Assembly: GCA_937916485.1 (NCBI GenBank)
Contig: CALFSV010000160.1
Location: 1-6,467 of the forward strand
Length of the DNA stretch: 6,467 nt
From: an uncultured Paracoccaceae bacterium
GTDB taxonomy: Bacteria; Pseudomonadota; Alphaproteobacteria; Rhodobacterales; Rhodobacteraceae
Direction of reading: 5' to 3'
The stretch's first letter is position 1; each line of letters starts with the position of its first letter. The notes under the pieces are model-generated. The model worked only from the letters and a program-made list of their open reading frames with translations, searched no databases and was not told the DNA's origin. Made by a program: the position numbers and the translations under genes. Positions 1 through 6,327 of this stretch are shown piece by piece.

Positions 1-58
1 GCATAGATTCAGGCTGCGCCAGTGATCCGATGCGAGTTCTCATTCGTCTGACAGCGCC
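1..58 (+). mobile_element. Right (3') end of an IS6-family-like insertion sequence, partial at window edge
   Basis: The first six bases read GCA TAG, an Ala codon and a stop, which fits the usual Ala-Ala-stop ending of IS6-family transposases in Rhodobacteraceae. About 50 bases later comes GTCTGACAGCGCC (46-58). Its reverse complement, GGCGCTGTCAGAC, matches the candidate left end of the IS at 6296 (GGTATTGTCAGAC), sharing the leading GG and the block TGTCAGAC. The match points inward as the right end of an element lying mostly to the left of the window. Seen: the two matching ends and the stop codon. Inferred: that this is the same IS type as the fragment at the right edge. Almost all of the element lies outside the window, so the call rests on short similarity. 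Confidence 0.42.
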
Positions 59-76
59 CCAGAATGAGTAAAAGGC

Positions 77-104
77 CTGACACACTGCGCTTATAATTTA
101 TGCT
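77..104 (+). promoter_or_regulatory. Candidate sigma70-type promoter for urtA
   Basis: CTGACA (77-82, one mismatch to TTGACA) is followed after 16 bp by TATGCT (99-104). A perfect TATAAT also occurs at 92-97, but it has no -35 at proper spacing. Transcription from here would give a leader of roughly 250 nt that includes the parS-like palindrome and the dyad. The site lies outside the proposed IS end at 58, so it would belong to the operon rather than the IS. This is an eye match to a consensus only; promoters closer to the gene cannot be excluded. Confidence 0.3.
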
Positions 105-130
105 AACGGTGCTCATGAGGATAATGTTTC

Positions 131-157
131 AGCAAAATTGCTCCATTTGCTTTTTTT
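131..157 (+). terminator. Weak terminator-like hairpin with a seven-T run
   Basis: AGCAAA (131-136) pairs with TTTGCT (146-151) across a 9-base loop, and T's run through 151-157. The stem is short and AT-rich, so it would be a poor intrinsic terminator by itself. If active, it would stop or attenuate transcription entering from the IS on the left or from the promoter-like site at 77-104. Confidence 0.2.
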
Positions 158-205
158 AAAATGGCTACAACTTCAGTTCTCGCAATCCCTAATGTGAAAT
201 ACCAC

Positions 206-221
206 TGTTCCGCGTGGAACA
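206..221. promoter_or_regulatory. parS-like 16-bp palindrome (possible ParB/Noc-type or operator site)
   Basis: TGTTCCGCGTGGAACA has 6-bp perfect arms (TGTTCC/GGAACA) around GCGT. It differs at three positions from the widespread bacterial parS consensus TGTTTCACGTGAAACA. It differs at one position from the pseudomonad-type variant TGTTCCACGTGGAACA; the central A of ACGT is G here. It lies about 146 bp upstream of urtA. What is seen is the palindrome and its resemblance; binding by ParB is inferred. It could equally be an operator for an unknown dimeric repressor of the operon. Confidence 0.4.
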
Positions 222-228
222 ATCCACT

Positions 229-273
229 GCCACGCTAGGGTGCGATCCTGGCAGATAACAACCCTAGCATGGC
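229..273. repeat. 13-bp inverted repeat (12/13) upstream of urtA
   Basis: GCCACGCTAGGGT (229-241) and ACCCTAGCATGGC (261-273) are reverse complements except for one position (C233/A269), with 19 bases between them. The inner 8 bp, GCTAGGGT/ACCCTAGC, are perfect. The arm centres are 32 bp apart, close to three helical turns, which suits two protein dimers or one looping regulator on one DNA face. In RNA it would form a stable hairpin without a U tract, so a classical terminator is unlikely. It may be the regulatory target controlling urea uptake; the regulator is unknown. Confidence 0.5.
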
Positions 274-352
274 TGCAACATGAAGCTGCCTACGTGCAAT
301 AACATCTAAAATGGGATGTGCCCAGAGAGTGTTTTGGCGCGTGGCAATAACT

Positions 353-358
353 AAGGGG
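353..358 (+). promoter_or_regulatory. Ribosome binding site that fixes the TTG start of urtA
   Basis: AAGGGG lies 8 nt before TTG at 367-369. An in-frame TAA at 352-354 overlaps this site, and no ATG or GTG lies between it and the TTG. The next in-frame ATG (residue 43 of the TTG-started protein) would remove the secretion signal and the first beta-strand, so the TTG start is effectively forced. Confidence 0.75.
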
Positions 359-366
359 TATATCCT

Positions 367-1656
367 TTGTCAATTCGTTCCATTTTCTACTCAACACTTT
401 CTGCAAGCGCTCTATGCATTACGAGCGCGACAGCGGCATTTGCCTGCGAAGGTCCCATAAAAGTAGGTGTTTTGCACTCTTTGTCGGGGTCAATGGCGAT
501 CTCCGAAACAACCCTAAAAGATGCCATGCTGATGTTAATCGAGCAGCAAAACGCCTCTGGGGGCCTTTTGGGTTGCGAGCTGGAGGCTGTTGTTGTCGAC
601 CCTGCATCGGATTGGCCGCTATTTGCAGAAAAGGCGCGCGAGCTTTTGACTGTGAATGAGGTTGATGTCATTTTTGGCAACTGGACGTCGGTGTCTCGCA
701 AGTCAGTTTTGCCGGTCATTGAAGAATTAAATGGTTTGTTGTTCTACCCGGTTCAATATGAAGGCGAAGAATCTTCCAAGAACGTTTTTTACACCGGTGC
801 TGCGCCAAATCAGCAGGCGATCCCGGCAACCGACTACTTCCTTGAAGAGCTTGGTGTCGAGAAATTCGCACTGCTGGGCACTGACTATGTCTATCCACGC
901 ACAACCAATAATATCCTTGAGTCCTATCTTAAAGACAAGGGTATCGCAGCTGAAGACATCTTTGTGAACTACACACCATTTGGCCAATCTGACTGGGCAA
1001 CCATCGTTGCTGACGTTGTTGCATTGGGCGAAGACGGCAAACAAGTCGGTGTCATCTCAACAATCAACGGCGACGCAAACATTGGGTTCTACAAAGAGCT
1101 GGCAGCTGCAGGCATCTCTGCGGATGACATCCCAGTTGTTGCATTCTCTGTGGGTGAGGAAGAACTGTCTGGCTTGGACACATCTAACCTTGTGGGTCAC
1201 TTGGCGGCTTGGAATTACTTCCAATCTGCAGAATCTGAAGCCAACGCAGATTTCATTGCTGCTTGGAAGGCCTTTGCTGGCGAAGAGCGTGTCACCAACG
1301 ACCCGATGGAAGCACATTTTATTGGCTTTAATATGTGGGTAAATGCGGCAACTGAGGCTGGAACAACTGATGTGGATGCAGTGCGCGCAGCCATGTACGG
1401 TCAAGAGTATCCGAACTTGACGGGCGGTACAGCTGTTATGTTGCCAAATCACCACCTCGCAAAACCAGTGTTGATTGGCGAAATCCAGGCGGATGGCCAA
1501 TTCGACATCATCAGCCAAACATCTGAAGTGCCGGGTGACGCATGGACTGATTTCTTACCAGCTTCTGCAGTGTTGAAGTCGGATTGGAAAGATTTGGGCT
1601 GCGGCATGTACAACGTTGAAACGGAAACATGCGTTCAGCTGACTTCTAACTACTAA
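367..1656 (+). CDS. urtA: Urea ABC transporter, periplasmic urea-binding protein UrtA
   Basis: This is the secreted substrate-binding component that captures urea (possibly also related short amides) in the periplasm and presents it to UrtB-UrtC. The 429-residue protein is the usual UrtA length. It opens with a signal peptide, residues 1-26, a short hydrophobic stretch ending AFA before Cys27. It then follows the UrtA pattern closely: KVGVLHSLSGSMAISE near residues 32-47, VVVDPASDWPLFAEKARELL, FGNWTSVSRKSVLPV, LLFYPVQYEGEESSKNVFYT, GTDYVYPRTTN, STINGDANIGFYKEL, VAFSVGEEEL, TNDPMEAHFIGFNMWV, and LTGGTAVMLPNHHLAKPVLIG. It belongs to the Leu/Ile/Val-type binding-protein fold. Cys412 and Cys422 form a C-terminal pair also seen in relatives. 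It starts at TTG. It is followed by a hairpin before urtB, which fits higher expression of the binding protein than of the rest. The FmdD-type amide-binding proteins are the nearest alternative, but the motifs and gene order favour UrtA. Confidence 0.95.
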   Translation: MSIRSIFYSTLSASALCITSATAAFACEGPIKVGVLHSLSGSMAISETTLKDAMLMLIEQQNASGGLLGCELEAVVVDPASDWPLFAEKARELLTVNEVDVIFGNWTSVSRKSVLPVIEELNGLLFYPVQYEGEESSKNVFYTGAAPNQQAIPATDYFLEELGVEKFALLGTDYVYPRTTNNILESYLKDKGIAAEDIFVNYTPFGQSDWATIVADVVALGEDGKQVGVISTINGDANIGFYKELAAAGISADDIPVVAFSVGEEELSGLDTSNLVGHLAAWNYFQSAESEANADFIAAWKAFAGEERVTNDPMEAHFIGFNMWVNAATEAGTTDVDAVRAAMYGQEYPNLTGGTAVMLPNHHLAKPVLIGEIQADGQFDIISQTSEVPGDAWTDFLPASAVLKSDWKDLGCGMYNVETETCVQLTSNY

Positions 1657-1665
1657 GCATTTGAT

Positions 1666-1711
1666 ACAGGCGCTTGGCTCTTCTCTCAGGAGCGAACCAA
1701 GCGCCTGTTTT
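1666..1711 (+). terminator. Intercistronic terminator/attenuator hairpin between urtA and urtB
   Basis: ACAGGCGCTTGG (1666-1677) is perfectly complementary to CCAAGCGCCTGT (1697-1708), giving a 12-bp GC-rich stem with a 19-base loop. TTTT follows at 1708-1711. It begins 10 nt after the urtA stop. It could partly terminate transcription or protect the 3' end of a urtA-only message; both give excess binding protein. The U run is short and no second promoter is obvious before urtB, so read-through must be considerable. Confidence 0.6.
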
Positions 1712-1732
1712 CAATCAATTGAAAGACCAATC

Positions 1733-3658
1733 ATGCGCTCCGTACTTTTTGCCTTGATCCTAACACTCTGCGGCGTATCTGCCGTTACAGCACAAACGCT
1801 TCAATCAATTTTGCAAACTCATGCAACTGAAATCGGCAAACCTTCGCGTAAAACTGTCGGCGAGACGATTGATGCGATTGCCGCTTCAGGGTTGCCGCAA
1901 GTCACCGAATTTTTGGAGCAGTGGTCTAAAAAGAACATTTGGCAGCGCAGCGATGGCAGCTTTTTTGTGGCCACTGCGGCGGGGGATAGTCTGACGCTTA
2001 TAGATGTGGACACACAAGCAAAAACAATCGGATCTAAATCTGATTTCAAACAACTAAAACCCAATGGTGGTGTGCGGCGCTTGATCAGCACAGCTTTGGT
2101 GCAATTTCAACTTTTAGACCCTGATCTTACGCGGCGCGAAACGGCTGTTGCTGCAATCGCACGCCGGCCAGAAGCCGCACAGTTGATGCCCTTAATCGGC
2201 TCAATTGATGGCGAGCGGGATGCGGCACTCAAAGCGCGCAAAATCCAGCTGGCAAACTTTTTGTCAGCGCGTTTTGCCAAAGAACCTCAAGACCGTATTG
2301 CAGCCATCAACAGCCTGTCGACAGACACATCCGTCGAAGCCCGTGCGGTATTGAACCAAATCTTAACCAAATCCATCGGTGTTGCCAGCGTGGCGCCTCA
2401 AGGAAACATTGCGGCTATTATTGACCCCATGGTGTCCCCAGATTCATCCTACGAGGCTCTGGTTGACGCAAAACTAGCCCCCCCTAAACAAACAGTAAGC
2501 GATATCAGAAAGGCCCTTGAAGCGAATATTATCGAGGGGCGAATTGCGGGTTTTCCATTGGCACAAATGGACGGCCAATTGACGCGTGAAGCGGCCTATT
2601 CTGCCTTGGCCACACAGGGCAGCGTTCCGGCTTTGATCACCCAAGAGGTGCGTGATGCGGTGCTCTTGAGGCATGTGTTTTATGAACTATACGAAGAACC
2701 AAATGCACAAGTCACTGCAGCAGCAGAGGTCGCACGTAACTCTGCGGACAACCGCGTAGCAACCGCAAAGTTTGCAGATTTGGCATTGGACGCGCTGTCT
2801 CTGGCGTCGATCTTCTTTTTGGCTGCGATTGGTCTGGCGATCACTTTTGGCGTCATGGGAGTTATCAACATGGCCCATGGTGAATTCATTATGATGGGAG
2901 CCTACACCGGCTATGTGGTGCAACAGTTCATTCCCAATTACACTGTGTCGATCTTTGTCGCCTTGCCTTTGGCCTTTGCGGTCACTTTTGTGGCTGGGGT
3001 CGTGATTGAGCGGCTTGTTATTAGTCGTTTGTATCACAGACCTTTGGAAACATTGTTGGCGACCTTCGGTGTTTCGATTGCTTTACAACAATTGGCGAAG
3101 AACACCTTTGGCACCCAAGCACGTCCGCTTACATCTCCCGATTGGCTCGCAGGGGCTTGGGTGGTTAATGATATCATCCAGATCAGCTTCATTCGGATTG
3201 CGATTTTCATCCTGGCATTGCTGTTTCTTTGCTTGATTATCTACGTCCTTAAAAGAACCCGTCTAGGCCTTGAGGTACGCGCAGTGACGCAAAATTCGGG
3301 AATGGCATCATCTATGGGGATCAATCCTGATCGTATAAACATGCTGACCTTTGGCCTTGGTTCCGGCATCGCAGGCATCGCTGGGGTTGCGATTGGATTG
3401 TATGCCAAGGTGACATCCGAAATGGGGTCTGACTACATCGTCCAAAGCTTCATGACCGTTGTGGTTGGCGGTGTTGGAAATGTCTGGGGCACGCTGGCCG
3501 GGGCCGCAATGATAGGCTTTGGCCAAAAGTGGATCGAATGGCTAAATCCGTCGAACACCTTAGCCGCTCAAACTTACATGATCCTCTTCGTGATCCTGTT
3601 CATTCAATTTCGCCCCAAGGGCATTGTTGCCCTCAAAGGGCGAGCGGCAGGAGATTGA
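1733..3658 (+). CDS. urtB: Urea ABC transporter permease UrtB with long periplasmic N-terminal extension
   Basis: One of two inner-membrane permeases forming the urea channel; LivH family. From ATG at 1733 it is 641 residues, about 340 longer than plain LivH proteins. Residues 1-20 (MRSVLFALILTLCGVSAVTA) look like a signal peptide. Residues about 21-340 are soluble and rich in alanine and helices (for example TRRETAVAAIARRPEAAQL), resembling a HEAT-like extension known in proteobacterial UrtB. The membrane domain starts near residue 347. It carries GVINMAHGEFIMMGAY near 377-392, the cytoplasmic ATPase-contact loop RTRLGLEVRAVTQN, GIAGIAGVAIG, VVVGGVGNVWGTLAGA and the C-terminal FRPKGIVALKGR. 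The ATG was chosen because it starts the signal peptide; an in-frame TTG at 1661 would put coding through the hairpin. The ribosome binding site is weak (GAAAGA, 1721-1726). The stop is 2 bp before urtC. Confidence 0.93.
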   Translation: MRSVLFALILTLCGVSAVTAQTLQSILQTHATEIGKPSRKTVGETIDAIAASGLPQVTEFLEQWSKKNIWQRSDGSFFVATAAGDSLTLIDVDTQAKTIGSKSDFKQLKPNGGVRRLISTALVQFQLLDPDLTRRETAVAAIARRPEAAQLMPLIGSIDGERDAALKARKIQLANFLSARFAKEPQDRIAAINSLSTDTSVEARAVLNQILTKSIGVASVAPQGNIAAIIDPMVSPDSSYEALVDAKLAPPKQTVSDIRKALEANIIEGRIAGFPLAQMDGQLTREAAYSALATQGSVPALITQEVRDAVLLRHVFYELYEEPNAQVTAAAEVARNSADNRVATAKFADLALDALSLASIFFLAAIGLAITFGVMGVINMAHGEFIMMGAYTGYVVQQFIPNYTVSIFVALPLAFAVTFVAGVVIERLVISRLYHRPLETLLATFGVSIALQQLAKNTFGTQARPLTSPDWLAGAWVVNDIIQISFIRIAIFILALLFLCLIIYVLKRTRLGLEVRAVTQNSGMASSMGINPDRINMLTFGLGSGIAGIAGVAIGLYAKVTSEMGSDYIVQSFMTVVVGGVGNVWGTLAGAAMIGFGQKWIEWLNPSNTLAAQTYMILFVILFIQFRPKGIVALKGRAAGD

Positions 3659-3660
3659 TT

Positions 3661-4836
3661 ATGCAACATACCTTCATGGCTAAAAATCCCTCCGTTCTTT
3701 GGTTCCTGCTTGGGCTATCTTTGTTTACGGTCTTTGTAACCATCTTTAGTGAGGCGGTGGGTTCAACAGGTGTTTCAACATCGTTTCTCAAGACCCTGGG
3801 CAAGACATTGTGCCTATGCCTTGTTGCGATCGCTATGGACGTGGTCTGGGGCTATTGTGGTATTTTGAGCCTTGGACATTTTGCCTTCTTTGGAATCGGT
3901 GGCTACGCCATAGGCATGTGGCTGATGTATGAGCGCACAAAAAATATCGTTGTTGGATCGTTAGAAAACAACATTTTGCCACCGACGCCTGAGGAGGTGG
4001 AAGCCGCAATTGGTACTCAGATATTTGGTGTCGTGGGCAGTTCCGAATTTCCGCTGATCTGGGCGGTCTCTCATTCGCTTACATTGCAACTTTTGGCTGT
4101 CGTTATTGTACCAGGGATGCTGGCTTTGGCCTTTGGCTGGTTGGCATTTCGCAGCCGCGTTACAGGCGTGTACCTGTCGATCTTGACGCAGGCGATGACA
4201 CTCGCGCTTTCCCTTTATCTGTTCCAAAACGATACTGGACTACGCGGAAATAACGGTTTGTCGGGTTTGCAGAACATCCCTGGCCTTGAGGCTGTTTCAC
4301 AAGCGACATTATCGCTTTGGTTCTTTTGGGCCTCCGCTTTCGCCCTCGGTGCTGGATATGTATTCTTTGCCTGGATGCTCGCGGGCAAATTCGGCTCTGT
4401 AATCCGTGCCATTCGCGATAACGAAGCACGGATACGATTTTTAGGTTATAACGTTGAACATTATAAATTATTAATCTTCACCACGACGGCTATGATCGCA
4501 GGTATCGCGGGGGCACTTTATTACCCGCAAGCAGGCATCATCAATCCCGCGGAGATTGCCCCAATTGCTTCAATCTATTTGGCCGTTTGGGTGGCGATTG
4601 GCGGACGTGGGCGTCTTTATGGGGCGGTAATTGGTGCAGTTTTCGTGTCTCTTATGTCCTCATGGTTCACAGGCGGCAGCGCACCCGACATCAACCTTGG
4701 CTTTTATTTGGTCAAATGGACCGACTGGTGGCTGGTTCTTCTTGGACTGACCTTTGTCGGCGTCACGCTTTTTTTTCCTAAAGGGGTTGGTGGCTTGTTT
4801 GATCTGATTTCCCAGTACCGGGAGAAACACCAATGA
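3661..4836 (+). CDS. urtC: Urea ABC transporter permease UrtC
   Basis: Second inner-membrane permease, LivM family, pairing with UrtB to form the translocation path. The ATG at 3661 follows AGGAG (3649-3653) by 7 nt and gives 391 residues, the normal size for UrtC. The first membrane helix is about residues 10-32. It is followed by the conserved VVWGYCGILSLGHFAFFGIGGY segment (in pieces VVWGYCGILSLGH and FAFFGIGGYAIGMW) and by a loop with PPTPEEVEAAIG typical of UrtC. Next come LSILTQAMTLALSLYLFQND, the ATPase-facing stretch IRAIRDNEARIRFLGYN, IAGIAGALYYPQAGIINP, GGRGRLYGAVIGA, and a terminal FFPKGVGGLFD. An upstream in-frame ATG at 3529 lies inside urtB coding sequence and is rejected. The stop overlaps the urtD start in ATGA (4833-4836), indicating translational coupling. 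Confidence 0.94.
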   Translation: MQHTFMAKNPSVLWFLLGLSLFTVFVTIFSEAVGSTGVSTSFLKTLGKTLCLCLVAIAMDVVWGYCGILSLGHFAFFGIGGYAIGMWLMYERTKNIVVGSLENNILPPTPEEVEAAIGTQIFGVVGSSEFPLIWAVSHSLTLQLLAVVIVPGMLALAFGWLAFRSRVTGVYLSILTQAMTLALSLYLFQNDTGLRGNNGLSGLQNIPGLEAVSQATLSLWFFWASAFALGAGYVFFAWMLAGKFGSVIRAIRDNEARIRFLGYNVEHYKLLIFTTTAMIAGIAGALYYPQAGIINPAEIAPIASIYLAVWVAIGGRGRLYGAVIGAVFVSLMSSWFTGGSAPDINLGFYLVKWTDWWLVLLGLTFVGVTLFFPKGVGGLFDLISQYREKHQ

Positions 4837-5573
4837 GCACGCTTTTAGAAGTCTCAGGTGTCAGTGTCAGTTTCGATGGGTTTAAAGCGATCAATAACCT
4901 ATCTATCCAAATTGGAGACACAGAACTTCGCGCGATTATTGGTCCGAACGGTGCTGGCAAAACAACCTTCATGGATATTGTGACCGGCAAGACAAAACCA
5001 GATGAAGGCTATGTGATCTGGGGCGAGAAATCGTCGTCATTGCTGGATATGAGCGAAAGCCAAATTGCCCAAGCAGGCATTGGACGAAAGTTCCAAAAAC
5101 CGACTGTTTTTGAGGAACAGACCGTGCGTGAAAACATCACAATGGCGTTAAAGAACCCACGCAGGCCGCTTGATTTATTATTCAATCGTGTAGCGCCTGA
5201 TACAGAAAATCGGGTGCGGGCTGTCGGCGACGACGTCGGGTTAACAGATGCGCTTGATCGATTGTCCGGGGAGCTCAGTCACGGGCAAAAACAGTGGCTG
5301 GAGATTGGTATGCTGCTGGCCCAAGATCCGCGTCTTTTGTTGGTGGATGAACCGGCTGCAGGGATGTCTGAGACAGAACGTGAGCAAACCACAGACATCC
5401 TCGTGCGTGCTGCAAAAACGCGTGCAGTTGTGGTTGTGGAACATGATATGGAATTTGTGCGTCGCCTCAACTGTAGGGTTACCGTGTTAAACCAAGGATC
5501 TGTTTTGGCTGAAGGATCTCTGGATCACGTAACGAAGAATCAAGACGTCATCGATGTCTATTTGGGGCGATAA
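4833..5573 (+). CDS. urtD: Urea ABC transporter ATPase UrtD
   Basis: Cytoplasmic ATPase of the LivG type that, paired with UrtE, powers urea import. Length 246 residues, normal for UrtD. All nucleotide-binding motifs are present: Walker A GPNGAGKT (37-44), Q-loop Gln88 in GRKFQKPTVFEE, signature LSHGQ (148-152), Walker B LLLVDE (168-173), D-loop AGMS (176-179) and switch His204 in VVEHDMEFV. The LSHGQKQWLEIGMLL form and the FQKPTVFE segment are characteristic of UrtD. The start ATG overlaps the urtC stop; GGGAG (4820-4824) lies 8 nt upstream. Nothing suggests loss of activity. Confidence 0.95.
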   Translation: MSTLLEVSGVSVSFDGFKAINNLSIQIGDTELRAIIGPNGAGKTTFMDIVTGKTKPDEGYVIWGEKSSSLLDMSESQIAQAGIGRKFQKPTVFEEQTVRENITMALKNPRRPLDLLFNRVAPDTENRVRAVGDDVGLTDALDRLSGELSHGQKQWLEIGMLLAQDPRLLLVDEPAAGMSETEREQTTDILVRAAKTRAVVVVEHDMEFVRRLNCRVTVLNQGSVLAEGSLDHVTKNQDVIDVYLGR

Positions 5574-5576
5574 AAT

Positions 5577-6272
5577 ATGCTGTACGTCAATAATTTAACT
5601 ATGAAATATGGGCAAAGCCAAGTTTTAAACACTATGTCTCTTAGTGCCAAAGCCGGCGAAGTGACCGCGGTAATGGGCACCAATGGTGTGGGTAAAACCA
5701 GCTTGCTCAAAGCAATTTCCGGACGTCACCCTTACGCCGATGGCACCATCACTTTGGATGGGAAGCTGATCAATCACCTCAGCCCATTCGACGCCGCAAA
5801 GGCAGGGATCGCCTATGTGCCCCAGGGGCGCGAAGTCTTTCCTTTGATGACGGTGGTGGAAAACCTTGAGAGTGGATTTGCCTGTCTGGGAAGGTCAGAT
5901 CGCAAAGTTCCTGATCACATTTATGATCTGTTTCCTGTTCTGCATGATATGGCAGGGCGACGGGGTGGTGACCTTTCTGGTGGGCAACAACAGCAGCTTG
6001 CGATCGCACGCGCTTTGATCACGCGGCCCAAGGTTTTGTTGTTGGATGAACCAACAGAGGGCATTCAACCCAATATTATTCAGCAAATTGGCCACGTCAT
6101 TCGCATTCTATGTGATCAAGGCGACATGGCCATCGTTTTGGTCGAACAGTTTTTCGACTTTGCCTATGAGCTTGGGGATGAATTCACAGTTATGAAACGC
6201 GGTGCTGTATCTTTCAACAGGCGCGCAGATGGGCTGGATCGTCAAACGCTCTTTGACGCCGTTACGGTTTAA
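5577..6272 (+). CDS. urtE: Urea ABC transporter ATPase UrtE
   Basis: Second cytoplasmic ATPase, LivF type, forming a heterodimer with UrtD. Length 231 residues, typical. Motifs: Walker A GTNGVGKT (34-41), Q-loop Gln83 in YVPQGREVFPLMTV, signature LSGGQQQQLAIARAL (133-147), Walker B VLLLDE (153-158) and EGIQP (161-165). The switch position is Gln191 in VLVEQFFDFAYELG instead of His; this is normal in LivF/UrtE proteins, so one of the two ATP sites is expected to be non-canonical. The gene starts 3 bp after the urtD stop, with GGGG (5564-5567) inside the urtD end as ribosome binding site. It is the last gene of the operon visible; an IS-like end begins 23 bp after its stop, and I see no terminator in between. 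Confidence 0.95.
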   Translation: MLYVNNLTMKYGQSQVLNTMSLSAKAGEVTAVMGTNGVGKTSLLKAISGRHPYADGTITLDGKLINHLSPFDAAKAGIAYVPQGREVFPLMTVVENLESGFACLGRSDRKVPDHIYDLFPVLHDMAGRRGGDLSGGQQQQLAIARALITRPKVLLLDEPTEGIQPNIIQQIGHVIRILCDQGDMAIVLVEQFFDFAYELGDEFTVMKRGAVSFNRRADGLDRQTLFDAVTV

Positions 6273-6327
6273 AGCGCCCACGCATGGCCTGCATCGGTAT
6301 TGTCAGACAAAACGAGCTTGAGACGGG

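Larger units (their letters stand above)
59..366. other. Non-coding leader/promoter region of the urt operon
   Basis: No convincing coding sequence occupies this 308-bp stretch on either strand. Stops are frequent and the open frames are only short. It holds, in order, a CTGACA/TATGCT promoter-like pair, an AT-rich hairpin with a seven-T run, a parS-like 16-mer, a 13-bp inverted repeat and the urtA Shine-Dalgarno. I searched by eye for a sigma54 -24/-12 element (GG-N10-GC) and for NtrC-type TGCAC...GTGCA sites, which would be expected for nitrogen control, and found no good copy of either. Confidence 0.7.

Noticed and set aside
39..68. CTCATTC/GAATGAG 7-bp inverted repeat
   Set aside because: The stem is short with a 16-base loop and no T run on either strand, and it overlaps the candidate IS end; chance is the simplest explanation.
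3..71. Open frame ending TAA at 69-71 (…MRVLIRLTAPQNE)
   Set aside because: It is too short to judge, crosses the proposed IS end at 58, and resembles no family I recognise.
112..119. CTCATGAG palindrome
   Set aside because: An 8-bp palindrome is common by chance, and no second copy or known regulator consensus supports it.
59..366. Sigma54 promoter or NtrC-binding site for nitrogen control
   Set aside because: TGGC-containing stretches at 249, 270 and 335 lack GC at the required distance, and no TGCAC...GTGCA palindrome is present.
387..719. 110-codon open frame on the minus strand
   Set aside because: It lies wholly inside urtA coding sequence. Its product is low-complexity with no recognisable family or start context, so it is a shadow frame. 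The other minus-strand frames inside urtA, urtB, urtC, urtD and urtE are of the same kind.
1661..1732. Earlier TTG start for urtB, adding 24 residues
   Set aside because: It would translate through the 12-bp hairpin and place residues before an otherwise clear signal peptide beginning at ATG 1733.
3529..3660. Earlier ATG start for urtC
   Set aside because: It is within the end of urtB and adds 44 residues unlike UrtC. The ATG at 3661 has AGGAG at good spacing and starts right before the first membrane helix.
6120..6180. Loss of the switch histidine in UrtE (Gln191)
   Set aside because: Gln in VEQ is the normal state in LivF/UrtE ATPases, so it is not a defect.
59..6295. 8-bp duplication at the inner borders of the two IS-like ends
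   Set aside because: CCAGAATG (59-66) and CCTGCATC (6288-6295) share only five of eight bases, and target duplications of a two-copy unit would be expected on the outer sides, outside this window.
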